Shown: positions 55,266 through 64,000 of the stretch, piece by piece
Layout: each line of letters begins with the position of its first letter
Numbering within the stretch: the first letter of the stretch is position 1
Source: Petrimonas sp.
Lineage (GTDB): Bacteria; Bacteroidota; Bacteroidia; Bacteroidales; Dysgonomonadaceae
Reading direction: 5' to 3'
Length of the DNA: 64,000 nucleotides
NCBI GenBank assembly: GCA_012839475.1
Contig: DUNG01000005.1
Location: 124,001 to 188,000 of the forward strand
Translations under genes and position numbers: made by a program
The notes under the pieces: model-generated
Databases searched by the model: none
Told to the model about the DNA's origin: nothing
What the model saw: only the letters and a program-made list of their open reading frames with translations

Positions 55266-55967
55266 ATGGCCGGAAAGAACAGAGGGGTTATTGATTTGTC
55301 CTCTTCGCTAACAGATATATGGAGGGTTTTATCGGATGTTGAGAGGGAGAAGTTGCGTAGCAACGCGCGTGTACTTCATTTCAAGAAGAACGACCTAATT
55401 TACACGGAAGGTGAAACCCCTAGGGATTTGATGTGCCTTTTCAAGGGTAAGGTGAAGATATACAAGCGGGGAGTAGGTAGCCGAAACCACATTATCCGCA
55501 TTATTTGTCCGGTTCACTACTTTGGTTACAGGGCTTATTTCGCCCGAGAGCCATATGTTTCGTCGGCCTCAGCATTCGAACCCTGCACGGTATGTTTTCT
55601 CCCCATGGAGTTAATTGAACAGTTCCTTCGGAAGAACGGGAACCTGGCTCTCTTCTTTATCCAAATGTTGTCGGTAGACTTGGGTGTGGCCGATCACCGG
55701 GTGGTTAGCTTGACCCAAAAGCATGTGCGGGGTCGCCTTGCCGAAACGCTCCTCCTGTTAAAGGACAGTTACGGCCTGGAAGAGGATGGGGCCACCATTA
55801 ACATCTACCTGGCTCGAGAGGATTTGGCCAATTTCTCCAACATGACCACCTCAAACGCCATCCGTACCCTCTCCAATTTCGTGAACGAGCGCATTATCGC
55901 CATCGACGGGCGAAAAATTAAGATTATCGATGAAGAGCGCCTCATCAAAGTGAGCCGCATTGGCTAA
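55266..55967 (+). CDS. Crp/Fnr-family transcriptional regulator
   Basis: A cyclic-nucleotide-binding-like domain (about residues 15-130: NDLIYTEGETPRDLMCLFKG) is joined by a long helix to a C-terminal winged helix (LAREDLANFSNMTTSNAIRT). The cysteine pattern of Fnr is absent, so it is not an obvious oxygen sensor, and the effector is unknown. It is followed 192 bases later by a GH3-family gene on the same strand, possibly but not demonstrably under its control. Confidence 0.92.
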   Translation: MAGKNRGVIDLSSSLTDIWRVLSDVEREKLRSNARVLHFKKNDLIYTEGETPRDLMCLFKGKVKIYKRGVGSRNHIIRIICPVHYFGYRAYFAREPYVSSASAFEPCTVCFLPMELIEQFLRKNGNLALFFIQMLSVDLGVADHRVVSLTQKHVRGRLAETLLLLKDSYGLEEDGATINIYLAREDLANFSNMTTSNAIRTLSNFVNERIIAIDGRKIKIIDEERLIKVSRIG

Positions 55968-56040
55968 TTAAGCTTTTTACCTAAAATTGTGATTTTATTT
56001 TTCTGTTTGTGGAAACTGCTGCCTACCTTCGCGTTTTTAT

Positions 56041-56056
56041 AGGGTCACTGCACCCT
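56041..56056 (+). other. Small hairpin in the GH3 leader
   Basis: AGGGT-CACTGC-ACCCT forms a perfect five-base stem, preceded by a T-rich stretch and a TACCTTCG box (56024-56031). Two CTGTAACGA repeats follow (near 56082 and 56138). It may be regulatory, but there is no T-tract after it. Confidence 0.35.
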
Positions 56057-56159
56057 GTAATACCCAAAAATATCCTACATACTGTAACGAATAATCTTCC
56101 GTGCATGGTGGGTTATTTACGATCGTATGATGGGTAACTGTAACGATGTTTGAACAAGG

Positions 56160-57671
56160 ATGATACAGAGAATAGCACGTTCCATACTTCGTTCCTACTA
56201 TAAGCCGGTGGAGGGGTTCATTCGAGATCCCCTTGGCACGCAGCGCGATACGTTGAGCTACCTGCTGAAGCATGGCCGCGATACGCTTTACGGGAGGGAG
56301 CACAACTTCCGGGAGGTGAGCGGCGAAGCCGACTTCCGCGCGAAGGTGCCGGTCATCGCTTACGAAGATTTGCGTCCTTACCTGGATAAGGTTATCGTTG
56401 AGAAAGAGGAGAACGTGCTCTGGGATACGCCCGTCAAGTGGTTCGCCATGTCGTCGGGAACCACTGAAGATAAAAGCAAGTATATCCCGGTAACTCGCGA
56501 ATCACTTTTTAACGGTAGTTACCGTGCAGGTTACCATATGTTGGGACTTTACGCGATACACCATCCCGAAACTTCATTCATCTTGGGCAAAACGTTGGTA
56601 ATGGGTGGGAGCCAGCAGGTGAACCGGATTGGGGGTGGTGTTTTCACGGGCGACATCTCCGCCATCCTGATGAAGAACTTGCCGAAAGCGGTCAAGCGGA
56701 GGCGAACACCCGAAAGTATCGCGCTTCTGCCTGATTGGGAAGAGAAGCTGGAGCGGCTTACCGAGTACGCGGTGCAGGCCGATATACGGGCCATGGTGGG
56801 GGTTCCCTCGTGGACGCTGGTGCTGCTGAAAAAAATCGTGCAAGATACCGGGAAGACTATTCCTGAGTTGTGGCCACGCATAGAGGTCTTCTTTCATGGT
56901 GGTGTGAGTTTCCTCCCGTTTCAAGAGCAGTACAAGAAGATCATACCGGTCGATCGGATGAGTTATTGGGAGACCTACAACGCGTCGGAAGGGTTCTTTG
57001 GGGTGCAGTTCTCGCCGGGGAGCAGCGACCTGTTGTTGCTGCTCGATAACGAGGTTTACTACGAGTTTATACCGATGGAGCAGGTCGATAACGATTCACC
57101 GGAAACGGTTCCGCTTGAGGGAGTACAGATTGGGAAGCAGTATGCCGTGGTAATCAGCACCAGTGGAGGACTGTGGCGATACAAGTTGGGTGACACCGTG
57201 GAGTTCACCTCTACCGATCCCTACCTGTTTAAGGTAACTGGTCGCACCAAACAGTTTATCAACGCGTTTGGTGAGGAGTTAATCGTGGATAACGCCGAGC
57301 GTGCCATCGAGGAGGCATGTCGATTAACGGGTGCGAAAGTTATCGAATACACGGCTGCACCTATCTACTTCGACGAGCACCGCAACGGGGCGCACGAGTG
57401 GTTGATCGAGTTTGAAGTAGCGCCGCCAAGTATGGAATCGTTCACGTACCGTCTCGATGAGACTCTCAAGCGACTTAACTCCGATTACGAGGCGAAACGG
57501 TCGTACAACCTCTCACTTGAACCGCCCGTTGTTCGTGCTATGAAGAGGGGAACGTTTTACAGCTGGCTAAAGCAGCGCGAGAGAGTGGGCGGCCAGAACA
57601 AGGTGCCCAAGCTCTCAAACGATAGGAAGTATGTGGAAAGTCTCCTCTCATTCGTGGCGAAAGAGTCCTAA
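56160..57671 (+). CDS. GH3-family acyl-adenylate/amide synthetase-like protein
   Basis: The 503 residues belong to the GH3 auxin-promoter family, which in plants joins amino acids to acyl acids such as IAA. Adenylation motifs are FAMSSGTTEDKSKYIPVT, YNASEGFFGVQF and WRYKLGDTVEFTSTDP, with FGEELIVDNAERAIEEA as the hinge/C-terminal lobe. Bacterial GH3 proteins are common in Bacteroidetes, but their substrates are largely unknown. It is set between a Crp/Fnr regulator and bamD, with no other pathway gene to suggest the acid. Confidence 0.9.
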   Translation: MIQRIARSILRSYYKPVEGFIRDPLGTQRDTLSYLLKHGRDTLYGREHNFREVSGEADFRAKVPVIAYEDLRPYLDKVIVEKEENVLWDTPVKWFAMSSGTTEDKSKYIPVTRESLFNGSYRAGYHMLGLYAIHHPETSFILGKTLVMGGSQQVNRIGGGVFTGDISAILMKNLPKAVKRRRTPESIALLPDWEEKLERLTEYAVQADIRAMVGVPSWTLVLLKKIVQDTGKTIPELWPRIEVFFHGGVSFLPFQEQYKKIIPVDRMSYWETYNASEGFFGVQFSPGSSDLLLLLDNEVYYEFIPMEQVDNDSPETVPLEGVQIGKQYAVVISTSGGLWRYKLGDTVEFTSTDPYLFKVTGRTKQFINAFGEELIVDNAERAIEEACRLTGAKVIEYTAAPIYFDEHRNGAHEWLIEFEVAPPSMESFTYRLDETLKRLNSDYEAKRSYNLSLEPPVVRAMKRGTFYSWLKQRERVGGQNKVPKLSNDRKYVESLLSFVAKES

Positions 57672-57719
57672 AATTGAATAAAAAGGGATTTCCATGCCTG
57701 CAAATGAGAAAGATTCCGT

Positions 57720-57727
57720 AACTTTGC
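57720..57727 (+). promoter_or_regulatory. -7 box of the bamD operon
   Basis: TAACTTTG, a perfect TAnnTTTG, 24 bases before ATG 57751. It excludes the upstream in-frame ATG at 57694. Confidence 0.6.
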
Positions 57728-57750
57728 CTGTTCAAAACATGACTTGTACG

Positions 57751-58569
57751 ATGAGGAGAGTAAATCTGATCTGTTTTTTGTTGCTCACGTTGGCTTTGGG
57801 TTCCTGCAACGAGTACAATAAAATATTGAAGAGTACCGACCGGGATTTGAAGTACAGCTACGCGAAAAAGTATTTCGACGAAGGGAAGTATAGCCGCTCC
57901 ATTGCGCTGCTTGAGGAGCTTGTGCCCTTTATGAAGGGAACAGCTTACGCGGAGGAGTCGCTTTACCTTTTGGCCCAAAGTCATTACAACTCCAGGGATT
58001 ACTTTTCCTCGACACAGACGTTTACTACCTACTACAACACCTACCCCAAGGGGGAATATGCCGAGTCGGCGCTCTTTTATTCCGCCTATGGTATGTATCT
58101 CGATTCGCCTGACTCGCGTCTCGATCAATCCAAGACGTATACCGCGATCATCGAGTTTCAAAAGTATATTGAGCGGTACCCTCAGACAGAACGTGCGGAG
58201 CAGGCTAGGGATTACCTGTTTGAACTGCAGGAGAAGCTTGCTTTGAAGGAGCTTCAAGCCGCGGAACTCTACCTCAACCTGGGGAACTACATGGGTAACA
58301 ATTACGAGGCGGCCGTGATTACTGCCCGGGAAGCGATGAAAAGCTACCCCTACTCCAAGTACATGGAAGATTACCAGATCATTATTCTCCGAGCCCGTTA
58401 CGAGTACGCGCAGCGTAGCACCCTGCAAACGCAGCCCGAGCGCTACAGGATGGTGGTTGACGAGTACTTCAACTATACCAACTCGTTCCCCGAGGGGAAA
58501 TACCTTGGTGAGGCGGAGGGATACTACAAGGAGGCACAGGGTAAGATTGACGTGCTACCTACCACGTGA
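57751..58569 (+). CDS. bamD: Outer membrane assembly lipoprotein BamD
   Basis: BamD is an essential lipoprotein of the beta-barrel assembly machine. The lipobox LALGSC lies at about residue 17 from ATG 57751. A row of TPR repeats follows, with YSYAKKYFDEGKYSRSIALLEEL, AEESLYLLAQSHYNSRDY and EYAESALFYSAYGMYLDS. The 272-residue size fits Bacteroidetes BamD. The next genes encode an omega-like RNA polymerase subunit and DUF4293, the usual Bacteroidales order. Confidence 0.93.
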   Translation: MRRVNLICFLLLTLALGSCNEYNKILKSTDRDLKYSYAKKYFDEGKYSRSIALLEELVPFMKGTAYAEESLYLLAQSHYNSRDYFSSTQTFTTYYNTYPKGEYAESALFYSAYGMYLDSPDSRLDQSKTYTAIIEFQKYIERYPQTERAEQARDYLFELQEKLALKELQAAELYLNLGNYMGNNYEAAVITAREAMKSYPYSKYMEDYQIIILRARYEYAQRSTLQTQPERYRMVVDEYFNYTNSFPEGKYLGEAEGYYKEAQGKIDVLPTT

Positions 58570-58595
58570 TTATTAAGAAACTATAAATATTATAT

Positions 58596-58928
58596 ATGGA
58601 TTACAGGAGAATTGCTGCAAGCACCAATACGGAGACACGCGACGTGATGCAGTTGGCTCAGCCGGTGCAGAATGTATACGAGATGACGATGATTATCGCT
58701 AAACGGGCTAATCAGCTTTCGTTAGAGATGAAACGCGACCTGGACAGTAAGCTTCAAGAGTTCGCTTCCTATAGCGATAACCTGGAAGAGGTATTTGAGA
58801 ACCATGAGCAGATAGAGATATCGCGATTTTATGAGAAACTGCCTAAGCCATCCCTAATTGCCATTGAGGAGTGGAAGGAGGAGGGCATTTATTACCGTAA
58901 CCCTGAGAAAGAAAAGGAGCTGTTTTAG
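58596..58928 (+). CDS. rpoZ: RNA polymerase omega subunit (RpoZ-like)
   Basis: This is the Bacteroidetes form of the Rpb6/omega family (110 residues), a small subunit that helps assemble RNA polymerase. The helical core VQNVYEMTMIIAKRANQLS corresponds to the conserved omega motif that begins NRFELVLIAAKRARQL in E. coli. The C-terminal half is acidic. It lies 26 bases after bamD and 11 before DUF4293 and is cotranscribed with both. The assignment rests on the core motif and gene order. Confidence 0.85.
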   Translation: MDYRRIAASTNTETRDVMQLAQPVQNVYEMTMIIAKRANQLSLEMKRDLDSKLQEFASYSDNLEEVFENHEQIEISRFYEKLPKPSLIAIEEWKEEGIYYRNPEKEKELF

Positions 58929-58939
58929 CCTTACCCATC

Positions 58940-59392
58940 ATGTTGCAACGTATTCAAACCATCTTTTTACTATTGGCTTGCTCGGCCATGCTCATTGCCT
59001 GCGCTACAACGTTGGGCTCGTTCACCTATGATGGCGACCGGATGGTGGTGGAGGCCGTTGGGGTTTACCTCAACGGGGAGTTGCACCACTTCACGTGGGG
59101 ACTGATGGGGCTAGGGGTCATTAGCGCTATCCTCTCGTTCGTCAGTATCTTTTTTTTCCGAAAAAGGAAGCTGCAAATCAGGTTATCGATGTTCAGTATC
59201 GGCTTCATGGTCGCCTTTTACCTATATTTCTGCTATCTCCTTTATAAGCTTACCACTACGGGCAACCTACAGTTTGTTAGGATGGGAGCCGGTATGGTAA
59301 TGCCTGCCATCGCCATCCTCTTCGTTGTACTGGCCATTCGGAGAATTTCTGCCGATGAGGCGTTGGTTCGTTCCCTTGATCGGCTGAGGTAA
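58940..59392 (+). CDS. DUF4293 membrane protein
   Basis: This is a 150-residue Bacteroidetes membrane protein with four hydrophobic segments (about residues 6-24, 50-70, 80-100 and 115-135). It begins MLQRIQTIFLLLACSAM, the typical DUF4293 N terminus. Function unknown. It follows the omega gene by 11 bases and converges on the M48 gene five bases later. Confidence 0.88.
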   Translation: MLQRIQTIFLLLACSAMLIACATTLGSFTYDGDRMVVEAVGVYLNGELHHFTWGLMGLGVISAILSFVSIFFFRKRKLQIRLSMFSIGFMVAFYLYFCYLLYKLTTTGNLQFVRMGAGMVMPAIAILFVVLAIRRISADEALVRSLDRLR

Positions 59393-59397
59393 GTTGC

Positions 59398-60297
59398 TTA
59401 GAAAGTCCACTCAGGTGATGTCTTTGCTTCCCTAATGCCTGCTGGCACGGGCGTTTTTGTTTGTATGGGTTTGGTAGTGTTGTTGTATACCCCTGGCCCC
59501 TTGTAGTATTGCATCACCCGGGGCATAATCCTCTCTATATTGGCGACACGTTTGCTGTCCGATGGGTGCGTGCTAAGAAATTCCGGGACGTTCGTGCCTC
59601 CACTTTGTACCATCCTCCTCCAGAATGGTACGGCTACCCTTGGGTCGTATCCCGCTATAGCCATGACAATTAACCCTATCTCGTCTGCCTCGTACTCCTG
59701 TTTTCGGGCATAGGGAAGCATCACCCCGACTTCTGCCCCGAGGCCGAAGACGGTGTTGCTCAAATCTCTCATGGCTTGTGAGTTACCCAGCAACCCGCCA
59801 GCGATGGCCCCCCCGTACTGTAGGGCGATTTGTTGGCTAAGCCGCTCACTGCTGTGCTGGGCGATCACGTGCGCAACCTCGTGACCAACCACCACTGCCA
59901 GGGCTTCTTCCGTTTGGGTCATTGGCAACAGCCCGGTGTAGATCACGATTTTTCCTCCCGGCATGGCAAAGGCGTTTACGCTTTTGTCGACGATCAAGTT
60001 GAACTCCCAATCGAAATAGACCAGTTCCGATTCATACCCTTTGCTCCTGTAAAAGGTCTCTACCGCATTCGCGATACGCGTTCCCACGCGTTTTACCATT
60101 CGTGCATCGGCAGTGCCTTCTTCTACCGGAGCCGTTTTCATGAACTCCTCGTATTGCTGCAAGCTTAAGGCAACCACTTCGCTGTGCGATACTAGTTGCA
60201 GCTGCCTTCTTCCCGTGAAGGGTACACTTCCACATGCGGTGAGCAGCCACGCTAGTAGCAGCGTGAAGATGAGTTTGGTTGTCTGTAACGTTTTCAT
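59398..60297 (-). CDS. M48-family metallopeptidase lipoprotein
   Basis: After a lipobox (LLTAC at about residue 22), the peptidase domain carries the zinc motif GHEVAHVIAQH and the third-ligand region EYEADEIGL. The 299 residues resemble the soluble outer-membrane-associated LoiP/BepA-type peptidases that control envelope protein quality rather than the integral HtpX type. No TPR tail is seen, so BepA proper is unlikely. Confidence 0.9.
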   Translation of the reverse strand: MKTLQTTKLIFTLLLAWLLTACGSVPFTGRRQLQLVSHSEVVALSLQQYEEFMKTAPVEEGTADARMVKRVGTRIANAVETFYRSKGYESELVYFDWEFNLIVDKSVNAFAMPGGKIVIYTGLLPMTQTEEALAVVVGHEVAHVIAQHSSERLSQQIALQYGGAIAGGLLGNSQAMRDLSNTVFGLGAEVGVMLPYARKQEYEADEIGLIVMAIAGYDPRVAVPFWRRMVQSGGTNVPEFLSTHPSDSKRVANIERIMPRVMQYYKGPGVYNNTTKPIQTKTPVPAGIREAKTSPEWTF

Positions 60298-60434
60298 ACG
60301 ATTATTTTATCTATATTTTTCAATGAACTATTCGTCATTCCAACTATATATTGTTATGACTCAATATTCTCATTAACGTTTATTACTGTTGTCAGGTTCG
60401 CTTCTCCCTGAAAGCGAAAAGCAACTTCAAATCG

Positions 60435-60442
60435 CAAACATA
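60435..60442 (-). promoter_or_regulatory. -7 box of the M48 gene
   Basis: The minus strand reads TATGTTTG, a perfect TAnnTTTG, about 140 bases before the M48 start. It is back to back with the parC promoter. Confidence 0.5.
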
Positions 60443-60460
60443 GCGATAAATTCGCAAGGT

Positions 60461-60491
60461 TTTGAAAATATCCTCCTTTTTTCTATCTTTG
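60461..60491 (+). promoter_or_regulatory. Promoter of parC
   Basis: TTTG (60461-60464), a 19-base spacer and TATCTTTG (60484-60491) give a full consensus Bacteroidetes promoter. The parC ATG is about 100 bases downstream. Confidence 0.8.
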
Positions 60492-60590
60492 AGCGATTTT
60501 TTAAACGCAATAATAACTCGATAGCAAGGCGAGGCAGGCTGCTCTAAAAAATGTATAGGAGGGAGATCTGCTGTCGCATATCAACAACTT

Positions 60591-63287
60591 ATGTCTTCAA
60601 TAAAAGATAACGATTCTATCAACGATCCCATTAATGATTCAAATGAGGAGTTTCCTACCACCTCGTTTTCCGGCTCCAAGGTGCCGGTGAAGTTGGGGGA
60701 TGACAGTTCGCTCAACCTTTCCAAGATGTACCAGAACTGGTTCTTGGACTATGCCTCTTACGTGATATTGGAGCGTGCCGTTCCCCATATCTTAGATGGG
60801 CTGAAGCCAGTTCAGCGCCGTATCCTGCACGCTATGAGGCGGATGGACGATGGTCGTTACAACAAGGTGGCCAACGTTATCGGGAATACCATGCAGTTTC
60901 ACCCGCACGGGGATGCCTCCATCGGTGATGCGCTGGTGCAGCTTGGGCAAAAAGAGCTGTTAATCGACTGCCAGGGTAACTGGGGGAATATCCTCACTGG
61001 CGATGGTGCAGCAGCCCCTCGTTACATCGAGGCACGGCTCACCCCTTTTGCCCTCGAGGTGGCGTTTAATCCCAAAACGACCGAGTGGAAGCCTTCGTAC
61101 GATGGCCGCAACAAGGAGCCGGTAACCTTGCCGGTTAAGTTTCCGCTGCTGTTGGCACAAGGCGCTGAAGGCATCGCGGTAGGACTCTCCTCCCGTATTC
61201 TTCCCCACAACTTCAATGAGATCTGTGATGCGGCGGTGGCCTACCTCCAAGAGAAGGAGTTCGTGCTCTATCCCGATTTTCAGACGGGAGGTCAGGTCGA
61301 CGTAGAAAGGTACAACGACGGGGAGCGGGGCGGATCGGTGAAGGTGCGAGCCACTATCGAGAAGCTCGATAACCGTACGTTGGTTATCCGGGATATCCCG
61401 TACGGGCGAACCACGACGAGCGTGGTCGATACCATCCTCAAGGCCAACGAACGTGGTAAGATCAAGATCCGGAAGGTGGATGATATTACGGCGCAGGAGG
61501 TGGAGATACAGGTACACCTGGCCACGGGCGTCTCCTCCGATAAAACCATCGATGCGCTCTACGCTTTTACCGACTGCGAGATCAATATATGGCCCAACTG
61601 CTGCGTGATCGAGGACAACAAACCACACTTCCTCACGGTGAGTCATGTGCTGCGCACATCGGTCGACCGCACGAAAGAGTTACTCAAATGGGAACTGGAG
61701 ATTGAGAAGCATGAGAAGGAGGAGGCGCTGTTGTTCGCCTCGCTCGAGAAGATATTCATCGAAGAGCGGATTTACAAGGATAAGCAGTTTGAGGAGGCCA
61801 AAAGCATGGATGTCGCTGTTGCGCATGTGGATAAGCGGCTGGAGCCCTTTAAGAAAGACTTTATCCGCGAGATCACGCGTGATGATATCCTTAAACTAAT
61901 GGAGATCAAGATGGCGCGGATCCTCCGGTTTAATGTTGATAAGGCCAATGAATTAATCGCAAGGCTGTTGCAGCAGATAGAGGAGATTGAGCATCAATTG
62001 AACCACCTGATTGATTACACCATCTCCTGGTACCTCATGCTGAAGGAGAAATATGGGAAGTTGTTCCCGCGCCGCACCGAGATAAGAAGCTTCGGGACAA
62101 TTGATGCCTCCAGGGTGGCGATGGCCAATGAGAAGCTATACGTGAACCGCGAAGAGGGTTTTATCGGAACTGATATGAAGAAGGACGAGTTCGTCTGCAA
62201 CTGCTCGAATATCGACGATATCATCGTCTTCTTCAAGGATGGCACCTACAAGGTGGTGAAGGTGAGCGAAAAGATGTTTGTAGGCAAGGGGATCCTCTAT
62301 TTGAATGTCTTCAAGCGTAATGATAAGCGCACCATCTACAACGTGGTGTACCGCCATGGCAGAACTTCGCCCCATTACATCAAGCGATTTGCCGTCACGG
62401 GGGTCTCCAGGGACAGGGAGTACGACCTGACCCGGGGTAAGCCAGGCTCCCGCGTGGTCTACTTTAGTGCCAATCCCAACGGGGAGGCCGAGACCATCCG
62501 GGTCATCTTGAAGCCTAAGCCGCGGATGCGCGTGTTGCAGTTCGAGAAAGATTTCAGTGAGATCGCGATCAAGGGGCGGCAGGCGATGGGCAATATTCTG
62601 ACCAAGGCGGAGGTTCATCGTATCCAGCTAAAGCAGAAAGGGCTCTCCACGCTGGGTGGTCGCAAGGTGTGGTTCGATCCCGACGTGTTCCGGTTGAATT
62701 ACGAGGGTGGGGGACACTACCTGGGCGAGTTCCAAGGTGATGATAAGATACTGGTTACCACCAAGGGCGGTGACTTCTGGGTTTGCAATTTCGACCTAAG
62801 TAACCACTTCCCCACCGATGTCTTACGGGTAGAGAAGTTCGACGAGGGCAAGGTGTGGTCGGCGGCCCTTTATGATGCCAATCAGAAATACGCCTACCTC
62901 AAGCGCTTCACGTTTGAGGAGTCCGACAAGCCGGTGAGCTTTATCGGGGATAACCCCGACTCACGACTCTTTTTACTGACCGACGTTGTTTACCCGCGGG
63001 TAAAGGTTACCTTTGGGGGGGGAGACGAATTCAGGGATCCCATCGAGATCGACGTTGAAGAGTTTATCGGCGTGAAGAGTTACCGCGCACGCGGAAAGCG
63101 GATCTCCAATTATGAGGTGGAGGGTGTGGAAGAGCTTGAACCCACCCGTTTCCCGGAGCCGGAACCGGAACCGGAGGAACAGGCATCTATTAAGGTGGAG
63201 ATCGAAGAGGATGAGGGAGATGATGCATCGGTTTCGGATGCCGACCTGCTGGATGAGATCACGGGACAGATGAAGTTGTTCGATTGA
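60591..63287 (+). CDS. parC: DNA topoisomerase IV subunit A
   Basis: ParC is the DNA-cleaving subunit of a type IIA topoisomerase. HPHGDASIGDAL and the active-site tyrosine in AAAPRYIEARL are present, after the conserved VPHILDGLKPVQRRIL helix. The 898-residue protein lacks an evident GyrA box, and its C-terminal domain is degenerate, so ParC is favoured over GyrA. A low-complexity Ser/Asn/Asp N terminus (about residues 1-30) and an acidic Pro-Glu tail (PEPEPEPEEQ) are unusual additions. It has its own consensus promoter; parE is not in the window. Confidence 0.93.
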   Translation: MSSIKDNDSINDPINDSNEEFPTTSFSGSKVPVKLGDDSSLNLSKMYQNWFLDYASYVILERAVPHILDGLKPVQRRILHAMRRMDDGRYNKVANVIGNTMQFHPHGDASIGDALVQLGQKELLIDCQGNWGNILTGDGAAAPRYIEARLTPFALEVAFNPKTTEWKPSYDGRNKEPVTLPVKFPLLLAQGAEGIAVGLSSRILPHNFNEICDAAVAYLQEKEFVLYPDFQTGGQVDVERYNDGERGGSVKVRATIEKLDNRTLVIRDIPYGRTTTSVVDTILKANERGKIKIRKVDDITAQEVEIQVHLATGVSSDKTIDALYAFTDCEINIWPNCCVIEDNKPHFLTVSHVLRTSVDRTKELLKWELEIEKHEKEEALLFASLEKIFIEERIYKDKQFEEAKSMDVAVAHVDKRLEPFKKDFIREITRDDILKLMEIKMARILRFNVDKANELIARLLQQIEEIEHQLNHLIDYTISWYLMLKEKYGKLFPRRTEIRSFGTIDASRVAMANEKLYVNREEGFIGTDMKKDEFVCNCSNIDDIIVFFKDGTYKVVKVSEKMFVGKGILYLNVFKRNDKRTIYNVVYRHGRTSPHYIKRFAVTGVSRDREYDLTRGKPGSRVVYFSANPNGEAETIRVILKPKPRMRVLQFEKDFSEIAIKGRQAMGNILTKAEVHRIQLKQKGLSTLGGRKVWFDPDVFRLNYEGGGHYLGEFQGDDKILVTTKGGDFWVCNFDLSNHFPTDVLRVEKFDEGKVWSAALYDANQKYAYLKRFTFEESDKPVSFIGDNPDSRLFLLTDVVYPRVKVTFGGGDEFRDPIEIDVEEFIGVKSYRARGKRISNYEVEGVEELEPTRFPEPEPEPEEQASIKVEIEEDEGDDASVSDADLLDEITGQMKLFD

Positions 63288-63308
63288 AAGATAGAGATAC
63301 ATAATCGG

Positions 63309-64000
63309 ATGAAAAAGGGAGCGATTATACTCACCATTTGGTTCTCAGTGGCCTCTCTTCTGTGGTCGCAAGCGGAAACGTTACCCGTCTCGGTTAGACC
63401 GGTGAATCAATCGACGTTGGCTGGCGTGGGTGCGCTCTTTTTAAACGATACCTATCTGTCGCCCCTTCGGTATGATGGGATTGCCTTCACGCTCTTGCAT
63501 GATCGATTGAATGGTTCCCGTTACGCCAACGCCCGTCTCCTGCTACAACAGCAGTACAAAATACAGGCAGCCAGTACCAATAACCCAACATCTTCAGCCG
63601 CTGAGTACTACGGGGAACTTGATTACCGGATTAGTGGTTTCTACCCGTTGCTACAACAATCCCAGTTCCGCTTGTTGGCCGGTGGGGGATGGGAGGCATC
63701 CCTTGGTGGTATTTACAACATGCGAAACAGCAACAACCCGGGCTCGTTAAAGGTGTCGACCAACTTGAACCTCTCGCTTATGGCCTTTTACGGTTGGTGT
63801 GGGGTAACATTCCGGTGGCAGCTAGCCACACCTTTCATCGGTCTCTTTTTTTCGCCGGAGTACGGGCACTCTTACTATGAGATTTTTACCCTTGGAAATA
63901 GCCAGCGTACCCTCCACTTCGCGTCGTTTCATAACCAGCAGGCGCTCCGCAATTACTTCACGGTTGACCTGCCGATTAGAAACGTCACGTTGCGGGCGGG
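63309..64000 (+). CDS. DUF3316 family exported protein, 3' end missing
   Basis: The open frame from ATG 63309 runs off the window edge (230 codons seen). A signal peptide (about 1-20, LLWSQAE) precedes a region with NQSTLAGVGALFLNDTYLSP and RYDGIAFTLLHDRLN, and further aromatic amphipathic strands (FRLLAGGGWEASLGGIYNM). The pattern fits DUF3316, a Bacteroidetes outer-membrane-barrel-like family of unknown function. It begins 21 bases after parC and may be cotranscribed with it. Confidence 0.72.
   Translation, partial: MKKGAIILTIWFSVASLLWSQAETLPVSVRPVNQSTLAGVGALFLNDTYLSPLRYDGIAFTLLHDRLNGSRYANARLLLQQQYKIQAASTNNPTSSAAEYYGELDYRISGFYPLLQQSQFRLLAGGGWEASLGGIYNMRNSNNPGSLKVSTNLNLSLMAFYGWCGVTFRWQLATPFIGLFFSPEYGHSYYEIFTLGNSQRTLHFASFHNQQALRNYFTVDLPIRNVTLRA

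Noticed and set aside
57538-58428. 296-codon minus-strand frame over bamD
   Set aside because: It overlaps the whole bamD coding region and has no plausible protein family.

Overview
The window reads as a chromosomal stretch of a Bacteroidales bacterium. Signs of this are Bacteroidetes-type -7 boxes (TAnnTTTG) before many genes, starts in A-rich leaders without clear Shine-Dalgarno sequences, and families largely confined to Bacteroidetes (DUF4919, DUF4293, DUF5686, DUF3316, NigD-like, BT_3928-like). Base composition is moderate and looks richer in G+C than typical Bacteroides, so a Dysgonomonadaceae/Porphyromonadaceae-type genome is possible, but I cannot place it to genus. There are no rRNA genes, CRISPR arrays, integrases, transposases or phage genes. 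This is mostly housekeeping DNA.

Layout. 1-10005 (+): a branched-chain amino acid block leuC (cut by the window edge), leuD, a LeuA/citramalate-synthase paralogue, leuB, ilvD, ilvB, ilvN, ilvC, closed by a bidirectional terminator. 10115-14922 (-): an AT-richer pair (Gfo/Idh/MocA oxidoreductase and DUF1080 lipoprotein), then pdxA and rlmN. 15156-19762: a decayed alpha/beta-hydrolase, a polysaccharide deacetylase and a large DUF2723 (TMEM260/GT117-like) membrane protein. 20336-25435 (+): LysM/M23 peptidase, DUF1599, a DoxX/BT_3928-like membrane protein, tpiA, a SPOR protein and folE, facing typA (-). 27655-30158 (+): CoA-disulfide reductase/rhodanese fusion coupled to a protein with two TonB C-terminal domains. 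30151-36619 (-): NigD-like lipoprotein, PlsC-like acyltransferase, ddl, rluD-type synthase, PASTA protein, rpmH, and an M23 peptidase/bactofilin pair. 37161-42126 (+): tRNA-Glu, rpsT, gyrB, LD-carboxypeptidase, an M28 glutaminyl-cyclase-like lipoprotein and sufE. 42170-55101 (-): proC, proB, proA, DUF4919, fabD, an acyl-CoA synthetase, an XRE-cupin regulator, an S9 peptidase, ispE and DUF5686. 55266-64000: Crp/Fnr regulator, GH3-family enzyme, bamD, rpoZ-like, DUF4293 (+), M48 lipoprotein (-), parC (+) and a truncated DUF3316 gene (+).

The genes form coherent modules: Leu/Ile/Val synthesis, proline synthesis, envelope assembly (BamD, Ddl, M23 peptidases with bactofilin, LD-carboxypeptidase, deacetylase) and information processing. 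I found no defence or secretion island. The best leads outside known genes are small non-coding or micro-ORF structures: (1) two overlapping micro-ORFs with a shared I-H-R-N motif just before the CoA-disulfide reductase gene; (2) a 66-bp element with inverted ends present twice, in the ilvN-ilvC and proC-proB gaps; (3) an eight-unit heptanucleotide array bridging the stop of one gene and the start of the next; (4) a perfect palindrome over the predicted -33 region of the XRE-cupin regulator; and (5) a promoter-like signal with no gene behind it near 36740.
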